A stretch of DNA of 6,382 nt from Candidatus Cloacimonadota bacterium (GCA_021106755.1 JAIOTM010000316.1:1-6382), one strand, 5' to 3'. Positions 1-6,342 are shown, numbered from the stretch's first letter. Translations and numbers: made by a program. The notes: generated from the letters alone by a model not told the origin.

Positions 1-225
1 GAAGAAGAAACTCTGGAAATGCCTGACGAATATGCCTTATATTTCATCTCCGACGGCATTCTGGACACGTTGTCTATAGAAGATCCTGATGCTAAGAATC
101 GCTTTTTACTAGCTCAGATTGGAGACTTTGATATGACTCTGGAAAAACTTATAGCCCGATTTAATCTTGATAACGTAAGTAAACCAGATGATGTAACTTT
201 TTGCAAAATATGGAAAAAAGCTTGA
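1..225 (+). CDS. SpoIIE/PP2C-type serine phosphatase, C-terminal fragment (5' end outside window)
   Basis: The reading frame is open from the first base, so the ATG at 19 is an internal methionine and the true start lies upstream. About 74 residues remain. They carry two marks of the SpoIIE (PPM/PP2C-like) phosphatase fold: a hydrophobic strand leading to FISDGILD (about residues 15-22 of the fragment), matching the family's Y/F-S/T-DG-(I/V)-x-(E/D) metal-binding motif, and KPDDVTFCKIW near the end, matching the closing DD-(I/V)-T strand. In this family the aspartates bind Mn/Mg and the enzyme removes phosphate from serine or threonine of a partner such as an anti-sigma antagonist. Many relatives have an N-terminal receiver, GAF or PAS domain, but none can be seen here. 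The last 16 bases overlap the start of trmO. The family call is fairly safe from the two motifs; the target and the upstream domains are unknown. Confidence 0.72.
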   Translation, partial: EEETLEMPDEYALYFISDGILDTLSIEDPDAKNRFLLAQIGDFDMTLEKLIARFNLDNVSKPDDVTFCKIWKKA

Positions 226-704
226 TTTCATTTTCCTCCATCGGAGTTATCCATACTCCCCACAACTCATTGGAGCAGATACCTATACAGTCGTCCGGTG
301 CAACAAAGATAATCGCGGAAATTGAAGTTTTTCCCCAATATCGGGAAGGGCTTATGCACTTAGAAGGATTTTCGCACATTTTTCTACTCTATCATTTTCA
401 TAAAGTAACCACCACCAAACTTCTTGTTAAACCGTTTCTGGATGATTCTTTGCACGGAGTGTTCGCTACCCGTGCTCCTGTCCGTCCCAACCCAATTGGT
501 ATCTCTGTTGTTGAGTTACTGGAAGTTACAGATTCCGGTCTGATTGTACGCGGCGCGGACATGCTCAATAATACTCCGCTTCTCGACATAAAGCCCTTTA
601 TTGATGGAGTTGACAATCCACCAGTTCAGCGTAGCGGGTGGTTGACTGGTAAGCTCAATTATTTTCGTGAAAAGGTCTCGGATAACAGGTTTACGCAGGA
701 CTAA
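210..704 (+). CDS. trmO: tRNA (N6-threonylcarbamoyladenosine(37)-N6)-methyltransferase TrmO (TsaA/YaeB family)
   Basis: The predicted product of 164 residues is a single TrmO domain. In this family, TrmO uses S-adenosylmethionine to methylate t6A at position 37 of certain tRNAs, giving m6t6A next to the anticodon. Visible family marks are FSSIGVIHTP (8-17), a GL-x-x-LEGFSHIFLLY stretch (47-61), the signature GVFATRAPVRPNPIG (83-97; most relatives have S where this has A at 89) and NTPLLDIKPF (121-130; usually GTP-x-LDIKPY). E. coli TrmO has a longer C-terminal part that appears to be missing here, as in many short bacterial homologues. I chose the ATG at 210; an in-frame TTG at 201 is possible. 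Neither start has a clear Shine-Dalgarno sequence, so translation probably couples to the overlapping phosphatase gene. No hairpin with a T-run is visible downstream. Confidence 0.9.
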   Translation: MEKSLISFSSIGVIHTPHNSLEQIPIQSSGATKIIAEIEVFPQYREGLMHLEGFSHIFLLYHFHKVTTTKLLVKPFLDDSLHGVFATRAPVRPNPIGISVVELLEVTDSGLIVRGADMLNNTPLLDIKPFIDGVDNPPVQRSGWLTGKLNYFREKVSDNRFTQD

Positions 705-823
705 AACAGCAAATAACATACTTGTATCTTCGATAACATACATTTTGAGTCGTTAGGACGAAGAGCGGCGACTTGAGGTAAATGAGCAAAGGGTTTCCCA
801 AACAAAGAAAAAACTTGCGTCTT

Positions 824-851
824 TTGAATACGGTCACAATTTTTGCATAAC
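824..851 (+). promoter_or_regulatory. Possible sigma70-like promoter for serC
   Basis: TTGAAT (824-829; 4 of 6 match TTGACA) is followed after 16 bp by CATAAC (846-851; 4 of 6 match TATAAT), just upstream of the serC ribosome binding site. The match is weak. Another -35-like hexamer, TTGCGT, lies at 815-820, so the exact placement is uncertain. Its location between trmO and a gene with its own terminator is the best support. Confidence 0.3.
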
Positions 852-864
852 TAAAGAAATTGTT

Positions 865-870
865 GGAGGA
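865..870 (+). promoter_or_regulatory. Ribosome binding site of serC
   Basis: GGAGGA lies three bases before the serC ATG at 874. It is the strongest Shine-Dalgarno match in the window and supports that ATG as the start. Confidence 0.75.
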
Positions 871-873
871 AAC

Positions 874-1953
874 ATGACAGAAAGAATCGGTATCTTTAAT
901 GCTGGTCCGGCAGTCTTACCGGAAGAAGTGTTACTCGAAGCACAAAAAGACCTTTTCAATTATAAAGGTTGCGGGCAGTCTGTAATGGAGATGAGCCATC
1001 GGTCTCCGGTATTTCAAGGGATTATTGATGACGCAATGGCTCGCTTGAAGGACCTGATGGGGCTGGGCGATGATTACGACATTCTTTTTCTTCTGGGCGG
1101 AGCAAGCACCCAATTTCTGATGATTCCAATGAACCTGTGTCCTGATGATAAAACCTGTAACTATGTTAATACAGGTACATGGGCGACCAAAGCTCTCAAA
1201 GAGGCGAAAAAGCTCGGTAAGAAGATGCATATAGCTGCTTCATCCGAAGACAAAGCTTTTACCTATATCCCCAAAGAAATGGACATCACTGACGACGCGG
1301 CTTACCTGCATATTACAACCAACAATACAATACGGGGTACGGAATACCACTGGATACCAGATGTGAATATCCCGTTAATCGCGGATGTCTCTTCCAATTT
1401 TCTCAGCAAACCAATGGATTTCAAGAAGTTCGATATGATTTATGGTGGAGCTCAGAAAAACATTGGACCAGCAGGTATGGCGTTTGTGGTAATCAGCAAA
1501 AAAATACAGGAAAAGCTTCCGGGAAATGTTCCAACAATGCTGGACTACAAAACTCATATCAGTAAAGGGTCTATGTTCAACACCCCTCCATGCTGGACTA
1601 TCTACATAGTTGGTCTGGTAGCAAAGTGGATTCAGGACAATGGCGGCTTGGTTGGTATTGAGAAAATAAACAAAGAAAAAGCCGGCTATATTTATAATGC
1701 TATGGATAGAACCGATTTCTATAGTGGTCCTGTGGTGTTTGAAGACCGTTCCCTTATGAACATTCCGTTCCGTCTTCCCACAGAAGAACTTGAGAAAAAG
1801 TTCATCGCAGAAGCCGCTCAGGAAAATTTCATCGGCTTGAAAGGACACAGAAGCGTTGGCGGTTGCCGTGCTTCAGTCTATAATTCGCTGCCACTGAAAT
1901 GGGCACAAAAACTTGGCCACTTTATGGATGAGTTCGCCAAGAATAATGGATAA
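874..1953 (+). CDS. serC: Phosphoserine aminotransferase SerC
   Basis: This 359-residue protein has the usual length of the family and is a fold-type I, pyridoxal-phosphate-dependent cytosolic enzyme. SerC converts 3-phosphohydroxypyruvate and glutamate to phosphoserine and 2-oxoglutarate (serine synthesis); in some bacteria it also acts in the DXP-dependent route to pyridoxal phosphate. Family marks are FNAGPAVLP near the N terminus (8-16), EMSHRSP (39-45), GGASTQF (75-81), ADVSSNFLS (170-178, containing the aspartate expected to contact the cofactor ring nitrogen), YGGAQKNIGPAG (190-201) with K195 as the expected Schiff-base lysine, and the substrate-binding GHRSVGGCRASVYN (324-337). No key residue is missing. 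It is flanked by a strong ribosome binding site and an intrinsic terminator, so it may be transcribed alone; no serA or serB is visible in the window. Confidence 0.97.
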   Translation: MTERIGIFNAGPAVLPEEVLLEAQKDLFNYKGCGQSVMEMSHRSPVFQGIIDDAMARLKDLMGLGDDYDILFLLGGASTQFLMIPMNLCPDDKTCNYVNTGTWATKALKEAKKLGKKMHIAASSEDKAFTYIPKEMDITDDAAYLHITTNNTIRGTEYHWIPDVNIPLIADVSSNFLSKPMDFKKFDMIYGGAQKNIGPAGMAFVVISKKIQEKLPGNVPTMLDYKTHISKGSMFNTPPCWTIYIVGLVAKWIQDNGGLVGIEKINKEKAGYIYNAMDRTDFYSGPVVFEDRSLMNIPFRLPTEELEKKFIAEAAQENFIGLKGHRSVGGCRASVYNSLPLKWAQKLGHFMDEFAKNNG

Positions 1954-1966
1954 CAGAATTAATTAC

Positions 1967-1996
1967 AAAGCCCGGTCATTATAGCCGGGCTTTTTT
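1967..1996 (+). terminator. Rho-independent terminator after serC
   Basis: A perfect 9-bp stem, AAAGCCCGG (1967-1975) with CCGGGCTTT (1985-1993), encloses a 9-nt loop (1976-1984) and runs into six T residues (1991-1996). It begins 13 bases after the serC stop codon and ends only five bases before the next gene's ATG. Confidence 0.93.
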
Positions 1997-2001
1997 AGAT
2001 T

Positions 2002-2763
2002 ATGATGAAGCTTTCCGCAGTAATTATTACTAAAAACGAGGCGGCAAATATCCTGCGTTGCCTTGCTTCCCTTTCGTTCGCCGATGAGATTGTCGTAGTG
2101 GATTCCGGCTCTGAGGATGAAACAATGAAACTTTGCAGGGAAGCAGGTTGCAAAGTGATAGAAACCGAATGGCTCGGTTTTGGTAACACAAAACGCCTTG
2201 CTGTGGATTCCGCTTCTAATAAGTGGATATTCTCAATAGACGCGGATGAAGTAGTCTCTCCGGAGTTAGCAGAAAGAATCCGCGAACTGCTGAAAAGCGA
2301 ACCGGATAGTAACGGATACAGGATAAAGCGGTTATCGCGGTACTTAGGTAAGATTATCCGTCATTGCGGCTGGGATAGGGATTTTCCTTTGCGTCTTTTC
2401 AATCGGGAACACGGAAATTTCAACTCAAAACCAGTACATGAGAGTGTTCAGATAACCGGAAAACCAAGTAAAATATTTGAACCGCTTCATCACTATACAT
2501 ATCCTACTCTTGCCTCGCATATTGAAAAAATTAACCGATACACATCTATTTCGGCGGCGGAAGCTGTCCGCAAAGGAAAACGCTGTTCTATCGGTGCTGC
2601 TCTGGTTCGGGGAGCTACTAAGTTTTTGAAAATGTATGTTCCGCAAAAAGGATATCTTGATGGGTATCACGGATTTCTACTCTCATTTGTTTCCGGATTT
2701 GGAGTATGTCTTAAATATCTCAAAATCAACACATTGTCCCGAAGTAAGGAACATAAACAATGA
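2002..2763 (+). CDS. Family 2 glycosyltransferase, WaaE/KdtX (LgtF)-like, lipopolysaccharide core synthesis
   Basis: The product is a 253-residue GT-A fold glycosyltransferase. The N terminus reads KLSAVIITKNEAANILRCL (3-21), followed by ADEIVVVDSGSEDET (27-41) for nucleotide-sugar binding, a DADE motif (80-83) that binds the metal and sugar diphosphate, YLGKIIRHCGWDRD (114-127), RLF (131-133), VHE (145-147) and GYLDGYHGF (217-225). This set is typical of the WaaE/KdtX/LgtF group, whose studied members add a glucose to the inner core of lipopolysaccharide on the cytoplasmic side of the inner membrane. The sugar and acceptor cannot be read from the sequence. The start may be ATG 2002 or 2005; homology fits both, and neither has a Shine-Dalgarno sequence because the serC terminator lies just upstream. 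The last four bases overlap the permease gene (ATGA), which supports a shared role in lipopolysaccharide assembly. Confidence 0.88.
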   Translation: MMKLSAVIITKNEAANILRCLASLSFADEIVVVDSGSEDETMKLCREAGCKVIETEWLGFGNTKRLAVDSASNKWIFSIDADEVVSPELAERIRELLKSEPDSNGYRIKRLSRYLGKIIRHCGWDRDFPLRLFNREHGNFNSKPVHESVQITGKPSKIFEPLHHYTYPTLASHIEKINRYTSISAAEAVRKGKRCSIGAALVRGATKFLKMYVPQKGYLDGYHGFLLSFVSGFGVCLKYLKINTLSRSKEHKQ

Positions 2764-3848
2764 GGTTGTTAAATAAATATATTATTGGAGAATATCTGAG
2801 AACATTGCTCATTATTCTGGCGGCGTTCTCGGTTGTGTTTGTTGTTGTAGATATATTCGATCAATTACCGAAGCTGTTGCGGAACGGAGCCCAATTAAAA
2901 TACGCGATTCCATACTTTGCTCTCCGCCTTCCATATCTGTTTGTACTTACTTCGGCTGTGGGAGTTTTACTTGCCGGTCTGTTTCTGATGAACACGCTTT
3001 CGCGCTACAACGAGTCGATAGCTATCCGGGCGGCTGGAATCAGCATAGCTCGCATGGTTTTACCTCTGTTCTGGTTTGGCTTGTTTTACAGCATGTTTAT
3101 TATGGTGTTTGGCGAAATTATTCTGCCAAAGGCAGAGAACATGCGTAGTGAATTATATAATGTAAAAATTAAAGGCAAAGCAAAAGAGGATATACGATTA
3201 CGCTCCAACATCCATTATCCCGGTGCAGATAATCGACTTTATTACATCGGTTTTTTCGATGGATACAGGAATGTACTGAAAACAATTGATATTACCAGAT
3301 TTGACTTCGAGACTGGAGATATTTTAGAGCGAATTACCGCCCCCAAAGCTGAATGGCGAGACGAGTGTTGGTATTTTTCTGACTGCACAATCCGCAAATT
3401 CAAGAATGGTGAGATGATGAAGTCCACTTTTCACGAGGAAATAGCTATGGATGTTCTGGAAGTCTCCCCAGAGGGATTTATCAAGAAAACGAAAGACCCT
3501 ATGTCTATGAACTTTTTTGAATTACGCGACTATATCAAGCAGCTTCAGGTGATAGGAGAAAAGCACCAACGCGAATTAACGCAGTTGCATTTCAAGCTCT
3601 CTTTTCCCTTTGCCAACCTGATTATTATCCTCTTCTGTGTTCCATTGGCATCAACCTCTACACGCTCTAAAGGCAGGGGCTTGATATTTCTTGTGGGCTT
3701 GCTGATTTGTTTTCTATATCTTTCTATGCTTCGCGTTGCCCAGAGCTTCGGTTTTAATGGTGTGCTGAGTCCCGCTATGGCAGCCTGGCTACCTAATCTT
3801 ATATTTGCGTCACTCGGTATCTATTTTGTTGTAAAGGCGGAAATATAG
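2760..3848 (+). CDS. LptF/LptG-family lipopolysaccharide export permease
   Basis: This 362-residue inner-membrane protein has the standard layout of YjgP/YjgQ permeases: three N-terminal membrane helices (about 12-32, 55-79, 100-120), a periplasmic domain of roughly 150 residues (about 122-275, the beta-jellyroll in known structures) and three C-terminal helices (about 281-298, 306-328, 337-357). NESIAIRAAGIS (84-95) matches the conserved cytoplasmic coupling segment contacted by the LptB ATPase. In E. coli, LptF and LptG form a heterodimer with LptB that extracts lipopolysaccharide and passes it to LptC. FDQL near residue 33 and the short C-terminal tail lean towards LptG, but I cannot separate LptG from LptF by eye, and only one of the pair is in the window. 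The ATG at 2760 overlaps the glycosyltransferase stop and has TAAGGA at 2745-2750 as its ribosome binding site. No terminator is visible downstream. Confidence 0.92.
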   Translation: MRLLNKYIIGEYLRTLLIILAAFSVVFVVVDIFDQLPKLLRNGAQLKYAIPYFALRLPYLFVLTSAVGVLLAGLFLMNTLSRYNESIAIRAAGISIARMVLPLFWFGLFYSMFIMVFGEIILPKAENMRSELYNVKIKGKAKEDIRLRSNIHYPGADNRLYYIGFFDGYRNVLKTIDITRFDFETGDILERITAPKAEWRDECWYFSDCTIRKFKNGEMMKSTFHEEIAMDVLEVSPEGFIKKTKDPMSMNFFELRDYIKQLQVIGEKHQRELTQLHFKLSFPFANLIIILFCVPLASTSTRSKGRGLIFLVGLLICFLYLSMLRVAQSFGFNGVLSPAMAAWLPNLIFASLGIYFVVKAEI

Positions 3849-4017
3849 GAAGCGTAGCAGCGTTTGGATTTGCCTTCGAACCCGAATAATTCAACAGGAT
3901 TTGGAGTTAAGATTGTCACATCTGAGCAAATCTACTGAAGACACGACTGATTACAATACAGTGTTGCCCCACATAAAACCAGCATCTTTTGATAAGAACT
4001 GACATCCCCCAAAATGC

Positions 4018-4045
4018 TTGACAATGTAACCTCTGAAAATAAATT
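4018..4045 (+). promoter_or_regulatory. Sigma70-like promoter of the rpmF-plsX-fabH operon
   Basis: A perfect -35 hexamer TTGACA (4018-4023) is followed after 16 bp by TAAATT (4040-4045; 4 of 6 match TATAAT). Transcription would start near 4052, giving a leader of roughly 80 bases before rpmF. It is the best promoter candidate in the window and stands where one is expected, since the upstream gene belongs to another pathway. Confidence 0.6.
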
Positions 4046-4053
4046 GAGAAACT

Positions 4054-4086
4054 ACTTTGTCTAAATACTGACAAAGTGTTGTATTT
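4054..4086 (+). repeat. Perfect 8-bp inverted repeat with alternative pairing, rpmF leader
   Basis: ACTTTGTC (4054-4061) and GACAAAGT (4070-4077) are exact inverted copies around an 8-base spacer. The spacer contains AAATAC (4063-4068), which is complementary to GTATTT (4081-4086), so a second hairpin can form that competes with the first. The first arm begins about two bases after the predicted transcription start. It could be a DNA operator for a dimeric regulator or a hairpin at the mRNA 5' end. It is not followed by a T-run, so it is not a terminator. It does not match the FapR or FabT operators as I know them. Confidence 0.5.
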
Positions 4087-4118
4087 GTATTACTTAGAAT
4101 AACAGACGCGACCTTAAT

Positions 4119-4124
4119 AAGGAG
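4119..4124 (+). promoter_or_regulatory. Ribosome binding site of rpmF
   Basis: AAGGAG lies six bases before the ATG at 4131, ideal spacing, and fixes the rpmF start. Confidence 0.75.
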
Positions 4125-4130
4125 TGAAAA

Positions 4131-4316
4131 ATGGCGGTTCCAAAAAGAAAAACCTCCAAAGCACGTCGGGATAAAAGACGCACGCACTATAAAGCAGTTA
4201 TGCCTGTATGGCGTTTATGCCCAAATTGTGGCGAAACAATGCAGCCCCATAATGTTTGCGAGAAATGTGGTTTTTATAAAGGCAGTCAGATAATCGAGCC
4301 TAAAACAGAAGCATGA
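4131..4316 (+). CDS. rpmF: 50S ribosomal protein bL32
   Basis: This 61-residue basic protein matches bL32 along its whole length. The N terminus MAVPKRKTSKARRDKRR is near the family consensus, and the C-terminal half forms a zinc ribbon with C30, C33, C43 and C46 (CPNCGE, then HNVCEKCGFYKG). All four cysteines are kept, so this is the zinc-binding (C+) form. L32 sits in the large subunit near the peptidyl transferase and exit-tunnel region. The gene heads the lipid cluster, has its own promoter and a good ribosome binding site, and its stop overlaps the plsX start by four bases (ATGA). Only a single copy is visible in the window; a zinc-independent paralogue elsewhere cannot be excluded. Confidence 0.98.
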   Translation: MAVPKRKTSKARRDKRRTHYKAVMPVWRLCPNCGETMQPHNVCEKCGFYKGSQIIEPKTEA

Positions 4317-5341
4317 TATTAGCCTTAGACGGCTTCGGTAGCGATAACGCCCCCTACCCGGAAGTGGAGGGAGCAGTTATTGCTTTGAAAGAAAACTATT
4401 GCGATAAACTCTATATCACCGGAGATAAATCCCGGCTTACAAAGGAGTTCGCAAAGTATTATTTCGACGAAAACCGACTTGTTATTATTCATGCCGAAGA
4501 TGTAGTAGCTATGGACGAAAGTGCAAGCATAGCCGCAAAATCCAGGCGGGAATCTTCTTTAGCTAAAGCTATTCAACTGCATCAAGATGGAAAAGCGGAT
4601 GCTGTAGTAAGTGCCGGGAATACTGGCGCGATGATGGCTACATCTCTGCTTACTTACGGACGCATTAAGAAGATTAAACGACCGGCGATTTGTATGACCT
4701 TACCAACAACCGGAAAACCAACGGTAATACTTGATGTAGGTGCCAATGTAGATTGCACACCGGAACACTTAGTACAGTTTGCTAAGTTGGGAAGCCTGTT
4801 TGCACGGTTTTTCCACAAAGTTGAGTCGCCAAAGTTGGCTCTGCTCAATATTGGTGAGGAAAGCGGAAAAGGCAACGAATTAGTCAAGACAACATATCAG
4901 TTGCTGAAAGGGCGTACAGATTTGAACTTTATTGGCAACATTGAAGGCAAACAAGCGTTATCCGGTGAAGTGGATGTAATTGTATGCGACGGATTTGTCG
5001 GAAATGTTATGCTTAAAACTGTCGAAGGCGTTGCTATTACAATAATGCGGATGATGAAACAGCAGATAAAGAAAGACTGGATTGCGAAAATCGGAGCTTT
5101 ACTATCATTTCCGGTTTTCCAATATCTGCGTAAAAAGCTTGATCATTCAGAACACGGTGGTGCATTATTGATTGGTCTTAATGGCTATTCCGTTATAGCG
5201 CATGGTAGTTCCAACGCCAAAGCGATTAAAAACGCTATCGGTTTAGCCGCGAGGATTGCTGATTCCGGGTTTCTGGAACACGCGCAGGAATTTTACAGTG
5301 ACTCAAAAGCTATAAAACAGCCTGAAGAGGTAAGTTTATGA
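4313..5341 (+). CDS. plsX: Phosphate acyltransferase PlsX
   Basis: This 342-residue protein has the usual family length. PlsX is a peripheral membrane enzyme that converts acyl-ACP and phosphate to acyl-phosphate, the donor used by PlsY for the first acylation of glycerol-3-phosphate. Family marks are the N-terminal DGFGSDNAP (6-14; most relatives read DAMGGDNAP or close to it), SAGNTGAMMA (about 100-109), a LDVGANVDC strand (about 139-147), NIGEESGKGNEL (about 178-189), IGNIEG followed by VDVIVCDGFVGNVMLKTVEG (within about 205-237), and HGGALLIGLNGYSVIAHGSS. The ATG at 4313 lies inside the rpmF stop region and has no strong Shine-Dalgarno sequence, so translation is probably coupled to rpmF. 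The stop overlaps fabH by four bases in the same way. The N-terminal variation is the only oddity. Confidence 0.96.
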   Translation: MILALDGFGSDNAPYPEVEGAVIALKENYCDKLYITGDKSRLTKEFAKYYFDENRLVIIHAEDVVAMDESASIAAKSRRESSLAKAIQLHQDGKADAVVSAGNTGAMMATSLLTYGRIKKIKRPAICMTLPTTGKPTVILDVGANVDCTPEHLVQFAKLGSLFARFFHKVESPKLALLNIGEESGKGNELVKTTYQLLKGRTDLNFIGNIEGKQALSGEVDVIVCDGFVGNVMLKTVEGVAITIMRMMKQQIKKDWIAKIGALLSFPVFQYLRKKLDHSEHGGALLIGLNGYSVIAHGSSNAKAIKNAIGLAARIADSGFLEHAQEFYSDSKAIKQPEEVSL

Positions 5342-6333
5342 TACACACATATAAAGCCAAAATAAGCGGAACAGGTATGTATGTTCCCGATGATATTGTT
5401 ACAAACGAAGACATGGCAAAAATTGTAGATACAACTGATGAATGGATAACCACACGTACCGGAATGAAAGAACGCCGTAAAGCACCGCCGGAGATGGCAG
5501 TTTCAGATATGGCATATAAAGCGGCATTAAACGCCCTTGATACAGCCGGATTAAAGCCCCGTCACCTTGATATGATAATTATAGGATCAGTAACTCCTGA
5601 TCACGCTTTCCCGTCCACAGCCTGTATTTTACAAAAACGGCTGGGAGTAAAAGGCTTCCCTGCATTGGATATTTCCGCGGGGTGTCCCGGATGGGTTTAT
5701 GCCTCTGATATTGCCAGACAATATATTGAGAACGGCATTTGTGAACATGTTCTGACAATTGGTGCTGATACTCTTACAAAAATTACTAATTATACCGATC
5801 GCTCTACTTGCGTTCTAGTTGGGGATGGTGCCGGAGCGACAATTCTTTCCCGTGCTGAAAAATCAGATATTTCTAATTTCATTGATTCCAACATCGGCGC
5901 GGACGGTAATCATTACGAACTTTTAATTCAGGAAGCTGGTGGTTCACGCAATCCGGCGACTGAGCAAACAGTTCGGGAGAATAAACATACTATTTTCATG
6001 GAAGGCAACAAGATATTTAAACAAGCCGTTAAATCCATGCAATATTCCTGCGAAATCCTTCTGAAACGCAACAATCTGAGTATTAACGATATCGACTTTC
6101 TGATTCCTCATCAGGCAAATCAGCGGATTATCGATATGCTCGGTAGAAAATTGAAAATTGATTCCCGCCGGGTCATCGTTAATATCCAGAAATATGCCAA
6201 TACTTCTGCGGCTACAATTCCTATGGCATTAGACGAAGCAGTCCGCAATAACAAAATAAGACGAGGCGATATGGTAATGATGACATCATTCGGGGCAGGA
6301 TTGACCTACGGCAGCCTGTTATTTCGTTTCTGA
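5338..6333 (+). CDS. fabH: Beta-ketoacyl-ACP synthase III FabH
   Basis: This 331-residue cytosolic thiolase-fold enzyme condenses an acyl-CoA primer, usually acetyl-CoA, with malonyl-ACP to begin fatty-acid synthesis. The full Cys-His-Asn triad is visible: C116 in DISAGCPGW (111-119), H258 in IPHQANQRI (256-264) and N288 in IQKYANTSAATIP (283-295). Other marks are TTDEWITTRTGMKERR (32-47), FPSTA (91-95), LVGDGAGATIL (160-170) and the C-terminal SFGAGLTYG (317-325). Around the active cysteine the usual AACSGF reads AGCPGW, and the usual LFGDGAGA reads LVGDGAGA. These substitutions may affect the primer pocket but leave catalysis intact. The start overlaps the plsX stop (ATGA), with AGAGG at 5326-5330 inside plsX as ribosome binding site. 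Genuine FabH, rather than a secondary-metabolism KAS III, is supported by the plsX and fabD neighbours. Confidence 0.96.
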   Translation: MIHTYKAKISGTGMYVPDDIVTNEDMAKIVDTTDEWITTRTGMKERRKAPPEMAVSDMAYKAALNALDTAGLKPRHLDMIIIGSVTPDHAFPSTACILQKRLGVKGFPALDISAGCPGWVYASDIARQYIENGICEHVLTIGADTLTKITNYTDRSTCVLVGDGAGATILSRAEKSDISNFIDSNIGADGNHYELLIQEAGGSRNPATEQTVRENKHTIFMEGNKIFKQAVKSMQYSCEILLKRNNLSINDIDFLIPHQANQRIIDMLGRKLKIDSRRVIVNIQKYANTSAATIPMALDEAVRNNKIRRGDMVMMTSFGAGLTYGSLLFRF

Positions 6334-6336
6334 ATT

Positions 6337-6342
6337 AAGGAG
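6337..6342 (+). promoter_or_regulatory. Ribosome binding site of fabD
   Basis: AAGGAG lies eight bases before the ATG at 6351, in the 17-bp gap after fabH, and supports that ATG as a real start. Confidence 0.65.

Larger units (their letters stand above)
705..873 (+). other. Intergenic region trmO-serC
   Basis: These 169 bp contain no plausible gene. A 9-bp direct repeat, ATAACATAC, occurs at 713-721 and 733-741, exactly 20 bp apart. A weak stem (AGTCG 748-752 with CGACT 769-773) has no following T-run, so it is not an intrinsic terminator. The serC promoter is expected in the 3' half, and the serC ribosome binding site lies at 865-870. Confidence 0.6.
3849..4130 (+). other. Intergenic region permease-rpmF
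   Basis: These 282 bp hold no convincing gene. The left half (3849-4010) shows no terminator, promoter or RNA gene that I can support. The right half carries the promoter, inverted repeat and ribosome binding site listed separately. In many bacteria a yceD (DUF177) gene lies directly before rpmF; here there is none and the space is non-coding. A reverse-strand frame across 3951-4187 only shadows this region and rpmF, with no recognisable protein. Confidence 0.65.

Noticed and set aside
748..773. Stem AGTCG/CGACT as a terminator for trmO
   Set aside because: The stem is only five base pairs with a long loop, and no T-run follows.
1375..1848. 157-codon reverse-strand open frame inside serC
   Set aside because: It lies wholly within a confidently identified gene, is rich in Cys, His and Phe as expected for an antisense shadow, and matches no family.
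3874..3886. TTCGAACCCGAA resembling a tRNA T-arm
   Set aside because: The flanking sequence gives no acceptor, D or anticodon stem, so this is a short chance similarity.
4014..4064. Possible 16-residue leader peptide (ATG at 4014) before rpmF
   Set aside because: It has no Shine-Dalgarno sequence, overlaps the putative -35 and -10 boxes so would start upstream of the predicted transcript, and shows no run of regulatory codons.
4054..4086. The inverted repeat as a FapR or FabT operator
   Set aside because: The half-sites and spacing do not match the operator patterns I know for those regulators, so no named regulator is assigned.
3951..4187. 78-codon reverse-strand open frame across the rpmF leader and the start of rpmF
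   Set aside because: It overlaps a certain gene and its promoter, has no recognisable domain, and its protein shows no family pattern; it is an antisense shadow.
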